This document shows positions 1-8,179 of a stretch of 53,690 nt of DNA, one piece after another. The stretch is from Euryarchaeota archaeon UBA58. Its GTDB lineage: Archaea; Thermoplasmatota; Poseidoniia; Poseidoniales; Thalassarchaeaceae. The stretch covers positions 47,011-100,700 of the forward strand of contig DAHR01000012.1 in the NCBI GenBank assembly GCA_002498525.1, given 5' to 3'. How positions within the stretch are numbered: the stretch's first letter is position 1; each line of letters begins with the position of its first letter. The notes beneath the pieces are model-generated. The model was not told the DNA's origin. It was given only the letters and a program-made list of their open reading frames with translations, and searched no databases. Both the position numbers and the translations under genes were made by a program.

Positions 1-1965
1 ATGGACCCGGCTGCTAACAACCATAACGCAGCGGCCGAAGACGATGACGGCTCTTGCGACTATGGTATGGCGCAGGCAGACATTATGGCAGCCTACTCGG
101 CTGGCGATATGGAGTTCTCTGAGGCCCTCTACGAGTTAGAGAAGTCGAGGAAGTGCCGTGAGCAGGGGTCTAACAACCCTTGCGAGATAGTTGAGATGTC
201 GATTGGCGACGCCTCGACAATCGACCCTCACGACGCATACGACTCGGCATCTGGAGACGTCATTGAGCAAGTCTATGACACGCTCTACCGCTACGCGGGT
301 GACGGATCTGGAAACGCCATCATCGAGCCCCGCCTCGCCACTGGCTACACAGTCAGTGGAGACAGCCTGACCTACACGTTCGATCTACGAGATGACGTGT
401 ACTTCAGCAATGGTGACTTGATGGAGGCCTCTGACGTTGTGTACTCATGGTGCCGCGTTCTCGGGTATGGATCACCTGACAGCCACGTAGGCTGGATCCT
501 AGAACAGAGCTTCGACTGCAACGACGCTGATGGTAACCACAGCGACACTGGCGGCCTGAGCTTATCAGTCCTCAGCCCGACCTCTTTCTCGGTCACCCTA
601 TTCGCCCCGTCCTCGGCATTCATCTCGACGATCGCTTACACGGTCGGCGCTGTGATTAACGCTGAGCTGTGCGAGGCCAACCGCGTCGATGCTGGCGGCG
701 ATGGCGATGACTACTGCCACGAGTGGATGGACGAGGCTCCCTTTGGAGCCGGAACCAACGCGTACGTGGTACAGTCATGGGTCCGCGAGGACCGACTGGT
801 CCTCGTGCCGAACTGGATGTACTGGGAGAGCGGTGACTACAACGTCAACCGCCACACAGTGTCCATCGTGACCGAGGCTTCGACGAGGCTGCTGGCCTTC
901 ACCGACGGTGAGGTCGACTTCGGCAGCATCAACATCGAGCATTTGTCGAACTTCTGCGATAACTTGGATGACAAGCCAAACGTAGAGTCCAAGGAAGGAT
1001 ACATCTGCAGTTACAGGGAGACTTTCACTACGACCCTGTCGGCCTTCAACCTACACCCGAAGGCACTTGATGCAGGAGAGGACAACACCAACACTGGTGC
1101 TAACTCGTCCTTGATCATCAACCACGACTGTGATGGCGATGGCACCAATGACTGCAGCGTCATGGAGGTAGGAGCGGTCCGAGCGGCCATCTCCTACTCG
1201 TTCGACTACGAGACCCACCGGAGGGACACGTACGACAACTCTCTGGCACCGCAGTACGGGCCGATTCCGGCTGGCTTCCTGTATGCGGATACCCAGTACG
1301 AGGTCTTCACCTACGACCTGGCCTACGCTGAGCAGCTCCTAGAGGACGCTGGCTTCATCCGCCAGTACGACTGCTCCTCGCTGAGCCGCAGCGGTGCGGC
1401 AGACGTGGTCGCTGAGGCAGACAGAGACGGCACCGAGTGCCGCCTGCCGAACATCCTGGGCGTAATGGCCAACGAGGGCAACGACTACCGAATCGCCATG
1501 GCCGGCCAGCTCGCTGAGGCCCTGGGGACCATCGGAGTCGCCACCGCCGGAGACGCCAAGCCATGGGCAGAGTACCTGACCATGTACTACACCAGGACAT
1601 GGGACATCAGGTTCAGCGGATGGGCTCCTGACTACCTCGACCCCGACAACTACTGGTCGCCGTTCGCCGGCGGTTACTCCATCGGCGGCGACGCCTATGG
1701 TACGGGTTACGAGAACGCGGACGTCAACGCCGCCCTACTCATCGGTAGGACTTCTCAGGATGATGCTGAGCGCAGGCAGGCGTACATCGATGCCTTCGAG
1801 GCATGGATTCTAGATCCTAACATGATCATCATTGGACAGTACAACGGTGTAGGTGTCAAGCACGACGACATCTGCAGCCCGGACTGGGTCGCCATTGGGT
1901 CCGCCCACTGGTTCGACTACGACAAGCTGCCAATGGTCAACGGCGAGTTAGTCGGCTCCTGCTGA
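1..1965 (+). CDS. Oligopeptide/dipeptide ABC transporter substrate-binding protein, 5' end cut by window
   Basis: Extracellular solute-binding protein of the SBP_bac_5 (DppA/OppA) type that would capture peptides outside the cell and deliver them to the permeases encoded just downstream. Family features seen are the opening strand followed by ASTIDPHDAYDSASGDVIEQVYDTLYRY-like text around residues 72-98 (shown only in part), the later 'FSGWAPDYLDPDNYWSPF' stretch near residue 538, and cysteine-rich Asp/Gly loops. The reading frame is open from base 1 and no signal peptide or lipobox is visible, so the first ATG is probably internal and the real start lies upstream. The first 20 residues contain EDDDGSCDYG, the end of a DGSC-type calcium-style repeat, which also points to missing N-terminal sequence. 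Many Asp and Cys residues suggest an exported, disulphide-containing protein. The exact ligand cannot be told from sequence. Confidence 0.88.
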   Translation: MDPAANNHNAAAEDDDGSCDYGMAQADIMAAYSAGDMEFSEALYELEKSRKCREQGSNNPCEIVEMSIGDASTIDPHDAYDSASGDVIEQVYDTLYRYAGDGSGNAIIEPRLATGYTVSGDSLTYTFDLRDDVYFSNGDLMEASDVVYSWCRVLGYGSPDSHVGWILEQSFDCNDADGNHSDTGGLSLSVLSPTSFSVTLFAPSSAFISTIAYTVGAVINAELCEANRVDAGGDGDDYCHEWMDEAPFGAGTNAYVVQSWVREDRLVLVPNWMYWESGDYNVNRHTVSIVTEASTRLLAFTDGEVDFGSINIEHLSNFCDNLDDKPNVESKEGYICSYRETFTTTLSAFNLHPKALDAGEDNTNTGANSSLIINHDCDGDGTNDCSVMEVGAVRAAISYSFDYETHRRDTYDNSLAPQYGPIPAGFLYADTQYEVFTYDLAYAEQLLEDAGFIRQYDCSSLSRSGAADVVAEADRDGTECRLPNILGVMANEGNDYRIAMAGQLAEALGTIGVATAGDAKPWAEYLTMYYTRTWDIRFSGWAPDYLDPDNYWSPFAGGYSIGGDAYGTGYENADVNAALLIGRTSQDDAERRQAYIDAFEAWILDPNMIIIGQYNGVGVKHDDICSPDWVAIGSAHWFDYDKLPMVNGELVGSC

Positions 1966-1990
1966 ATTAACGCCTAGAAAACGTAAGGCC

Positions 1991-2020
1991 GGCGGCGACC
2001 TCTCTCGGGAGGTTGCCGTC
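1991..2020 (+). terminator. Stem-loop between binding-protein and permease genes
   Basis: A 12-base-pair stem (1991-2002 with 2009-2020, two G-T wobbles) closes a 6-base loop (tctcgg). It lies 25 bases after the binding-protein stop and about 90 bases before the permease start. No T-tract follows. In ABC importer operons such stems often limit read-through or protect the upstream binding-protein mRNA, giving more binding protein than permease. That role is inferred from position. Confidence 0.5.
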
Positions 2021-2068
2021 GTGCCGAGACTCTAGCTTCTGTCGGTTGATGATTGGCGGGAGGCAACT

Positions 2069-2113
2069 ATGAAAGAGCCGTCTCAGCACGGCCCCAATGA
2101 GGCGTTACGATGA
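2069..2113 (+). CDS. Possible 14-residue leader peptide coupled to the permease gene
   Basis: A short open frame (MKEPSQHGPNEALR) begins at an ATG preceded by a strong Shine-Dalgarno sequence (gggagg, 2058-2063, 5 bases before the ATG). Its stop TGA (2111-2113) overlaps the permease start ATG (2110) as ATGA, the same junction used by several true genes in this window. The permease also has a weak gagg of its own at 2099-2102. The leader may therefore couple or tune permease translation. It has no recognisable family and could be chance. Confidence 0.35.
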   Translation: MKEPSQHGPNEALR

Positions 2114-3264
2114 AACTGCACATGTTCATAGTACGACGCTTAATTCTGCTCGTGCCTGTAATAGTTGGAGTAACAATCCTGACCTTCACAATCTCTCATC
2201 TCATCCCCGCAGACGCCGCTGCAGCGCAGTGTGGTGACAAGTGTGGAATCGTCGTCGGTTACACCGATGATGGGGATCCGATAACCGCCTATGAGGCAAA
2301 TCGGGAAAGGCTGGGGATGAATGAGCCGCTCATTATTCAATTCGGGCTTTACGTGACCCATCTCTATGAGGGCGATTGGGGGGAATCGAGCACATATCAT
2401 CGACCAGTCGCAGATGTGGTTAAAGACGCGGCACCGATTACCTTAGAGATGGCTTTTCTAGCTCTATTCATTGCATATCCCTTAGGCATCATCCTCGGCA
2501 TCATCAGCGCCGTAAGGCAGGACCGTATGTTCGATCACATCTCGCGTTTCTTCGCCATCGCGTTCGTCAGCTTACCGATATTCTGGTTCGCGATGGTTCT
2601 ACAACTCGTTTTCGCCACGGGAACTGAAAGTTCAGGCATCTGCGACCCCCTCTTCGGCACCAGTGGGGGCTGCTTCCCTATCTACGGCAGGCACGACCCC
2701 AGTCTAACCTACCCCGTAGACGGATTCGCATCTTTCTACCCAGCGGGGGGAACTGGCTTCCACTTGATCGACAGCTGGTTCGTAACCGATGAGAAGTTGG
2801 CTACATTACCCGAGGGATGGAGTTCCAACTGGCTGCTTTTCAAGGACACCCTGTTGCACCTAGCTCTGCCATGTGCTGCTCTGGGGATCGCCTCCTCAGG
2901 CTCCTTGCTCAGGTACATGCGGGCCAGCCTTCTCGAAGTCCTGCACGAGGATTACGTGAGGACGGCCCGCGCTAAGGGGCTCTCAGAATTCAAAGTGGTC
3001 ATCGTTCATGCATGCAGGAACGCTCTGGTCCCGATAGTCACTATTCTAGGATTCTCAATCGGCGGAGCGATAGGCGGAGCAGTTCTGACCGAGACGATTT
3101 TCGCCTTCAACGGCATGGGTAGGGTAGCTGTCAAGTCAATTCAGTACCTTGATTTCCCCGTCATCATGGGTGTGACGTTGATTACTGCCGCCATTTTCCT
3201 GCTGTCCAACTTGATTGTGGACATATTGTATGCAGTCATAGATCCGAGGGTGAGGCTTGAATGA
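2110..3264 (+). CDS. dppB: Peptide ABC transporter permease, DppB/OppB type
   Basis: Integral membrane subunit forming half of the import channel. The N-terminal FIVRRLILLVPVIVGVTIL segment is the usual first helix of DppB/OppB, and the EAA coupling loop that contacts an ATPase is visible as EDYVRTARAKGLSE around residues 281-294, followed by the NALVPIVTILG helix. At 384 residues it is somewhat longer than the usual 310-340, because the external loops are enlarged and carry cysteines (CGDKC near 41-45; a second pair in the loop near residues 178-189) that could form disulphides. It overlaps the next permease by 4 bases (ATGA). Whether it prefers di- or oligopeptides is not determined. Confidence 0.9.
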   Translation: MKLHMFIVRRLILLVPVIVGVTILTFTISHLIPADAAAAQCGDKCGIVVGYTDDGDPITAYEANRERLGMNEPLIIQFGLYVTHLYEGDWGESSTYHRPVADVVKDAAPITLEMAFLALFIAYPLGIILGIISAVRQDRMFDHISRFFAIAFVSLPIFWFAMVLQLVFATGTESSGICDPLFGTSGGCFPIYGRHDPSLTYPVDGFASFYPAGGTGFHLIDSWFVTDEKLATLPEGWSSNWLLFKDTLLHLALPCAALGIASSGSLLRYMRASLLEVLHEDYVRTARAKGLSEFKVVIVHACRNALVPIVTILGFSIGGAIGGAVLTETIFAFNGMGRVAVKSIQYLDFPVIMGVTLITAAIFLLSNLIVDILYAVIDPRVRLE

Positions 3265-5021
3265 GGGGCTGGGACGAAGGCGAAGAGGATCGCAAGGAGA
3301 ACCTGAAGAGGCTGACCGAAGCAATATCTCAGTCCGGCAGCGATATTTGGCGGAGTTGGAGGATATACCGCCGGTCCCTGCTTGCAGTAGTAGGGCTCAT
3401 GCTGGTCCTGTCCGTCGTCACGGTATCGATTTTCGCCGACGATATAGCAGTCGAGCACCCCTACCGAAACCTGCAGGACACGCAGTGGCTCTGGACCATC
3501 GACAACGAGCCCCAGAGGGCCCACCCGTTCTCGGAGGAGTGCGACTGGCACGAGCAGTCTATCTACGTGGACACCAGATCCCCATTCTTCTCGGAGACCG
3601 TAGTCGCCGTGTCAGACAACAAGGTAGGAGACGACAACAAGTACTACCGTGACACCCTCTCTGTAATCGAGCTGCTCAGCCTGAAGGACAACAAAGGCTA
3701 CGACCTCAACATCTCATGGATAACCATAGACCCGAACAACTCCTCTATCCTCATCCTGTCCGAGGAGCTCTACAACAACTCGTCAATAACAGACAAGGTC
3801 TGGCTCACCTACGAGTTCGATAACGAGGCCATGCATCTCTCGTGGATGCCAGATGGCTATGACGTTTGCATCTTCGGAACCACCCATCAGGGGCAGGACC
3901 TGTTCAGCAAGGTCCTGTACGGTTCCAGAGTCTCTCTGAAGATTGGCATAACAGTAGCTCTACTCACTGTTACGATTGGGACCATTGTAGGAAGTGTAGC
4001 CGGCTACTTCGGAGGCAGGGTTGACGAGGTAATCATGAGGATATGTGACGTCTTCTTTGCTATACCTGGACTGATCCTCGCCATGGCTTTCGTCACGGCA
4101 ATGTCTGCGATAACGAGCCTTACTATACCATTATGGTTGGGGATTCTGATTCCGATATTATTCTTGGCTGTGGTTTCCCGGACATATCTCACATCAACCA
4201 TCCCTCAAGAGAATCAACTGAGCAGCCAAGTCATGGGGTCATTGGTCCGTAATCGGAACATTTTCCTCGGATTACTGGTATTCTTCTTCTTCGTTGGCTT
4301 GATTCCAGGTGTTTCCTGGTCTGAACTTTTCGGGCTCTCAGAAAGCCGAGAGTGGAGACTCTCGGCAGCCATCGGGATAATCCTCCTCTTAGGATTGATT
4401 GGGCTGGCAGACAAGCGCTTCATCGAGAAGTCCAGTTTCGATGGCGCAGGGGAACGTGTGAGCAAATCCCTTGATTGGACCAACCCTTGGAAGTACCTCA
4501 CACTGAGGACGGTTGCGGTCTTCGTTGCCGCATTTTACCTCTTTGAATTCTCTGGCAGCACTGATGATGAGATAGTCGTTATCAAGACCTTCGATCGCCT
4601 CTGGAAAATACAGGCCGCCCTGATTTTCACCGGATGGCCAGGCTATGCCAGGCTGATCAGGGGACAGGTTCTGTATGTCAAGGAAATGACCTTCGTCGAG
4701 GCAGCTAAGAGTGTGGGTGCCCCTCCGGGGAGAATAATGTTCAGGCACATACTTCCCAATGCATGGGCCCCACTGCTAGTTGCCTTCACTCTCGACATTG
4801 GCGGGACCATCCTGTCTGCATCCGGACTGTCGTTCATCGGACTCGGGGCTGCCCCGGGCACAGCAGAGTGGGGCCTCCTCGTCTCGGACAGCAGGCAGTT
4901 CTTCGTCTTCGACCCGCACCTGATGCTCTTCCCTGGGCTCGCTATCGCAGTCACAACTCTTGGTTTCAATTTGCTAGGTGACGGGATAAGGGATGTACTC
5001 GATCCCAAGAACAGGAGGTGA
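3261..5021 (+). CDS. dppC: Peptide ABC transporter permease, DppC/OppC type, with two large insertions
   Basis: Second channel subunit. The family core is clear: first helix near residues 40-58, the GQDLFSKVLYGSRVSLKIG block at 211-229, the GGRVDEVIMRICDVFFAIPG segment at 251-270, and the EAA loop GYARLIRGQVLYVKEMTFVE at 461-480. At 586 residues it is almost twice the usual 280-310. Insertion 1 (about 62-203) is a hydrophilic external domain with NNSS-type glycosylation-like sites. Insertion 2 (about 284-450) adds roughly four hydrophobic segments (287-306, 334-350, 367-384, 413-429). An even number keeps the following EAA loop on the cytoplasmic side, so the protein can still be functional. 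It is followed directly by the ATPase gene, with a strong ggaggtga site overlapping its stop. Function as permease is known from the family; the role of the insertions is unknown. Confidence 0.87.
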   Translation: MRGWDEGEEDRKENLKRLTEAISQSGSDIWRSWRIYRRSLLAVVGLMLVLSVVTVSIFADDIAVEHPYRNLQDTQWLWTIDNEPQRAHPFSEECDWHEQSIYVDTRSPFFSETVVAVSDNKVGDDNKYYRDTLSVIELLSLKDNKGYDLNISWITIDPNNSSILILSEELYNNSSITDKVWLTYEFDNEAMHLSWMPDGYDVCIFGTTHQGQDLFSKVLYGSRVSLKIGITVALLTVTIGTIVGSVAGYFGGRVDEVIMRICDVFFAIPGLILAMAFVTAMSAITSLTIPLWLGILIPILFLAVVSRTYLTSTIPQENQLSSQVMGSLVRNRNIFLGLLVFFFFVGLIPGVSWSELFGLSESREWRLSAAIGIILLLGLIGLADKRFIEKSSFDGAGERVSKSLDWTNPWKYLTLRTVAVFVAAFYLFEFSGSTDDEIVVIKTFDRLWKIQAALIFTGWPGYARLIRGQVLYVKEMTFVEAAKSVGAPPGRIMFRHILPNAWAPLLVAFTLDIGGTILSASGLSFIGLGAAPGTAEWGLLVSDSRQFFVFDPHLMLFPGLAIAVTTLGFNLLGDGIRDVLDPKNRR

Positions 5022-5022
5022 T

Positions 5023-6729
5023 ATGATGCCAGGTAAATTGCTCGAAATTGAAGGTCTCAGAGTTCACTTTGACACTCTGGACGGCCCAATAGAGGCTCTG
5101 CATTCCGTGAACCTGAATGTTGACCAAGGCCAGATAATGGGGCTGGTCGGTGAATCGGGATGTGGTAAGTCAGTCACTTCATTGGTGACGATAGGCCTCG
5201 CTACCTGCGATATAGATGAGGGCAGCGTCAAGTACGAAGGGAAGGAATTACTTTTCAGTGATTCAGAGTCTGACAAGAAAATCCAAGAAATTTCAGGTCG
5301 GATAACCGCTGTTGGAGTCCTAGCATCAATAATATTCGTCTTTTGGGCCATTCTGATAGATCCTGTTCAGGGCGCAACCTTCCTCCTCGTTTTCTTGTTC
5401 GTGTCGATAGCATCGTGGCTAGTCGGATTTACTGGCAAAAGAGAATATCGACGCCATCAGAAATTCATGCGATGGGTGCGTGGAAACGAGATCAGCATGA
5501 TATTCCAGGAGCCTATGACAGCCCTCAATCCTCTATACACAGTGGAGAAACAGATTTCTGAGGTGATGCGTGAGCATGATAGGCTTGTCAAGGCAGAAAC
5601 TCCACGGTCATTCAGAGTCGCCCAGGCGCTTGTGAGCCCGCTCACGTTGGCGTTTCGCGCCATGAGGCTCAGACCCCAGTCTGCCTCAGCGATTCTAGCG
5701 GTCTTAGCGTTCGTCACCGTAGCGCATCTCAACGGTTTTGCAGATGACGCGAAGAACTGGGTTTTCCTTCTCGTGATAGTAATCCCTCTCTCGGCTTCGT
5801 GGACTTTGTTCAAGAATCACAACGCAGCCTTGAGGTCTGAAATTTCGGACACAGGTCACTCAACAAATCCATCTATTTCACAAAGACTCTTATCCGCGGC
5901 GTCAATTCTTCTCCCCCTTCTTCCTTTAGGAATCGCAGCAGCGCTGGTCATGTTCCTGATGCTCTGGATGCCGCTCTCCGCTCTCCTCGGCATGGTCGTA
6001 ATCAGCACTCTTCTGGCCTTGCCGGTAATTATGGCCCTAGACTATCTGAAACTCGATCCTGCCCACACCCAACAGGTCATCAGCATCCTCGAGGCGGTCC
6101 GGATTCCGAATCCAATCGCAGTTGTGAATATGTACCCACACGAGCTCTCCGGTGGTATGCGCCAGAGGGTCATGATCGCCATGATGATGTCCTGCGAGCC
6201 TAAATTGCTCATCGCTGACGAACCGACAACCGCCCTCGACGTTACCATCCAAGCCCAGATTCTCCAATTGATGCGAGATCTACGTGACGAGAAGGGTACA
6301 GCTATCCTCCTGATCACCCACGACTTGGGGGTTATCGCCGAGATGTGTGACTCAGTAACCGTGATGTACGCCGGGTCGATTGTTGAGAAGGGCAGTATCG
6401 AGGCCATTCTCTCCAGACCTCGGATGCCATACACGATCGGTCTGCTACACAGCATTCCAACAATTGACGATGAATCAGAACACAGGGACGTGCTGCCAAT
6501 CATCCCTGGACAGGTTCCTGACCCGAACCTACACTTCGATGGCTGCAGGTTCCATCCTCGTTGCCCCTTCGCGGACGAACTTTGCATCTCAACCCCTCCT
6601 CCGATGATCGAGGTCGAACCGGGTCACTTCGCGGCCTGCCACCACACCAACCGAACGGAAAACGTCGCAGATGTGCAAGGCTCATTCGACGTTTTCGCAG
6701 CAGAGTACGTATTGAAAGGAGTTGCATGA
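5023..6729 (+). CDS. dppD: Peptide ABC transporter ATPase, DppD/OppD type, with membrane-spanning insertions
   Basis: Nucleotide-binding subunit driving peptide import. From the ATG at 5023, all catalytic motifs are present: Walker A GESGCGKS (43-50), Q-loop FQEPM (161-165), signature LSGGMRQR (375-382), Walker B LLIADEP (395-401), H-loop His433, and the C-terminal Cys set C508/C514/C521/C539 typical of the OppD/OppF tail. The spacing is abnormal. Walker A to Q-loop is about 110 residues and Q-loop to signature about 210, against roughly 50-60 each in the family. The extra sequence holds about six hydrophobic segments (97-113, 118-136, 221-238, 246-262, 290-313, 316-338), two in the first insertion and four in the second, so every conserved motif stays cytoplasmic. 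The start is chosen because ggaggtga (5014-5021) directly precedes the tandem ATGATG; 5026 is equally possible. Confidence 0.88.
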   Translation: MMPGKLLEIEGLRVHFDTLDGPIEALHSVNLNVDQGQIMGLVGESGCGKSVTSLVTIGLATCDIDEGSVKYEGKELLFSDSESDKKIQEISGRITAVGVLASIIFVFWAILIDPVQGATFLLVFLFVSIASWLVGFTGKREYRRHQKFMRWVRGNEISMIFQEPMTALNPLYTVEKQISEVMREHDRLVKAETPRSFRVAQALVSPLTLAFRAMRLRPQSASAILAVLAFVTVAHLNGFADDAKNWVFLLVIVIPLSASWTLFKNHNAALRSEISDTGHSTNPSISQRLLSAASILLPLLPLGIAAALVMFLMLWMPLSALLGMVVISTLLALPVIMALDYLKLDPAHTQQVISILEAVRIPNPIAVVNMYPHELSGGMRQRVMIAMMMSCEPKLLIADEPTTALDVTIQAQILQLMRDLRDEKGTAILLITHDLGVIAEMCDSVTVMYAGSIVEKGSIEAILSRPRMPYTIGLLHSIPTIDDESEHRDVLPIIPGQVPDPNLHFDGCRFHPRCPFADELCISTPPPMIEVEPGHFAACHHTNRTENVADVQGSFDVFAAEYVLKGVA

Positions 6730-6730
6730 G

Positions 6731-7795
6731 ATGACGCATGATAGCAAGACCGACGAGATCCTGCTCGACATAAAGGGACTGAGGAAATGGTTCCCTATCA
6801 AGAGCGGTATGCTCACGACTGTGAAGAGTTACGTTCGTGCTGTTGACGGCGTCGACCTACAGGTAATACGAGGCGAGACTCTTGGGATTGTCGGCGAGTC
6901 AGGTTGTGGAAAGACCACGTTGGGACGGGTCATTCTGGGACTCATCCCGATGACTGAAGGGTCGGTCCACTACGACGGCGAAGACATCCGGATGATGACG
7001 AACAGGGACCTCAGGAGGCGACTTCAGATTGTGTTTCAGGACCCCGGGGGGTCGATGAACCCGAGGATGTCGGTACGTTCCATCGTCGGGGAGCCACTTA
7101 CAGTGAATGGAATTGCCGAGGGCGCAGAACTGACTCAGAGAGTGGCCGATTTACTTGCTTCTGTGGGTCTAAAGCGCGATCACATGAACAGATTCCCACA
7201 CGAATTCTCTGGCGGACAGAAACAGCGGATAGCTCTAGCGAGGGCACTCTCTCTGGACCCCGAGTTCATTCTGCTAGACGAGCCAACCAGCGCCCTGGAC
7301 GTGTCGGTTCAAGCCCAAGTCCTGAATCTGCTCGAGGAGATCCAGTCGAAACGCGACCTCACTTTCGTCTTCATCACTCACGCCCTCAACGTCGTCAACC
7401 ACGTCTGCGAAAGAGTGGCAGTGATGTACCTAGGAAAGATTGTCGAAATAGCCAATACGAAGGATTTGTTCAGTAAGCCCGCTCACCCATATACGCATGC
7501 TCTGATGTCGGCAATCCCAGAGCCTTCTCTCGACAAGGTCGCTAGGAGGAGAATAGTTCTGAGTGGTGACGTACCCAGTCCTGCAAACCCTCCTCCCGGA
7601 TGCAGGTTCCACACTCGTTGCCCAATCGCTGAGGAAGGGCTCTGCGATGTCGAGGAGCCGAAACTAGAGTCGATCGGTGAAGGTCATAGCGTGGCCTGTC
7701 ACTTCCCATTAGGTCCCGGGATGACACTTCCGATCCTCGGCGATGACCAGAATCCCCCCGAGGATGACGACATGCCGAACACGGTCTTACTCTGA
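6731..7795 (+). CDS. dppF: Peptide ABC transporter ATPase, DppF/OppF type
   Basis: Second nucleotide-binding subunit of the importer. Of normal length (about 354 residues), with Walker A GESGCGKT, Q-loop FQDPGGSMNPRM, signature FSGGQKQR, Walker B FILLDEP, the H-loop FITHALNVV and the C-terminal oligopeptide tail with cysteines (PPGCRFHTRCPIAEEG). In contrast to its partner at 5023-6729 it has no insertions. The ATG at 6731 is preferred over an upstream TTG at 6722, because an aaaggag site lies 8 bases before it. The gene follows the DppD stop within two bases, so the two ATPases are probably co-translated and form a heterodimer. Confidence 0.92.
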   Translation: MTHDSKTDEILLDIKGLRKWFPIKSGMLTTVKSYVRAVDGVDLQVIRGETLGIVGESGCGKTTLGRVILGLIPMTEGSVHYDGEDIRMMTNRDLRRRLQIVFQDPGGSMNPRMSVRSIVGEPLTVNGIAEGAELTQRVADLLASVGLKRDHMNRFPHEFSGGQKQRIALARALSLDPEFILLDEPTSALDVSVQAQVLNLLEEIQSKRDLTFVFITHALNVVNHVCERVAVMYLGKIVEIANTKDLFSKPAHPYTHALMSAIPEPSLDKVARRRIVLSGDVPSPANPPPGCRFHTRCPIAEEGLCDVEEPKLESIGEGHSVACHFPLGPGMTLPILGDDQNPPEDDDMPNTVLL

Positions 7796-7804
7796 GGGAG
7801 AAGA

Positions 7805-8179
7805 ATGGCTGAGAACGAAGCCGAGTCGAACGGAACCGAGCCCTCCCCGCCGCCGATGTTCGACAAGAAGGTAGAGGCCGATGCTGCATTTTGGAGGCTG
7901 AAGGAGGCTTCTGACGAATGGAGAGAGGAGCGAATCAAACGAGTCCTAGCCCAAGAGGGCGAAAGCATTCTGATTACACTCGGTAGAGTAATCTTCATCA
8001 CGGTATGCATATTGATAGATGGAGTCGTGCTGACGGAAGTTCCAATCAGCATGGGCAAAACCCTTGCTGCTTGGTCTCTATATCTAGTTCTACTAATGGC
8101 CGCCATCAAGTTACAACGCGACCTCTATGAGAAGTGGTTCTCAGTGGATATCAGCCAGATCAACTTTGATCGGCAGTAA
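7805..8179 (+). CDS. Small two-helix membrane protein of unknown function
   Basis: A 124-residue protein that I do not recognise. It has a charged, proline-containing N-terminus, an amphipathic helical stretch (about residues 25-50, rich in Glu/Arg), then two hydrophobic segments (about 53-75 and 84-100) and a short polar tail. The start has a gggag Shine-Dalgarno sequence formed partly by the stop of the preceding ATPase gene (tgagggagaaga before the ATG), so it probably belongs to the peptide-importer operon. It may be an accessory or assembly factor, which is inference from position only. Its last 20 bases overlap the convergent MFS gene. Confidence 0.7.
   Translation: MAENEAESNGTEPSPPPMFDKKVEADAAFWRLKEASDEWREERIKRVLAQEGESILITLGRVIFITVCILIDGVVLTEVPISMGKTLAAWSLYLVLLMAAIKLQRDLYEKWFSVDISQINFDRQ

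Noticed and set aside
5270..6060. The insertions in DppD as inteins or mobile elements
   Set aside because: They lack intein ends (no Cys/Ser start or His-Asn end) and endonuclease motifs, and are dominated by membrane-type helices; no flanking repeats are seen.
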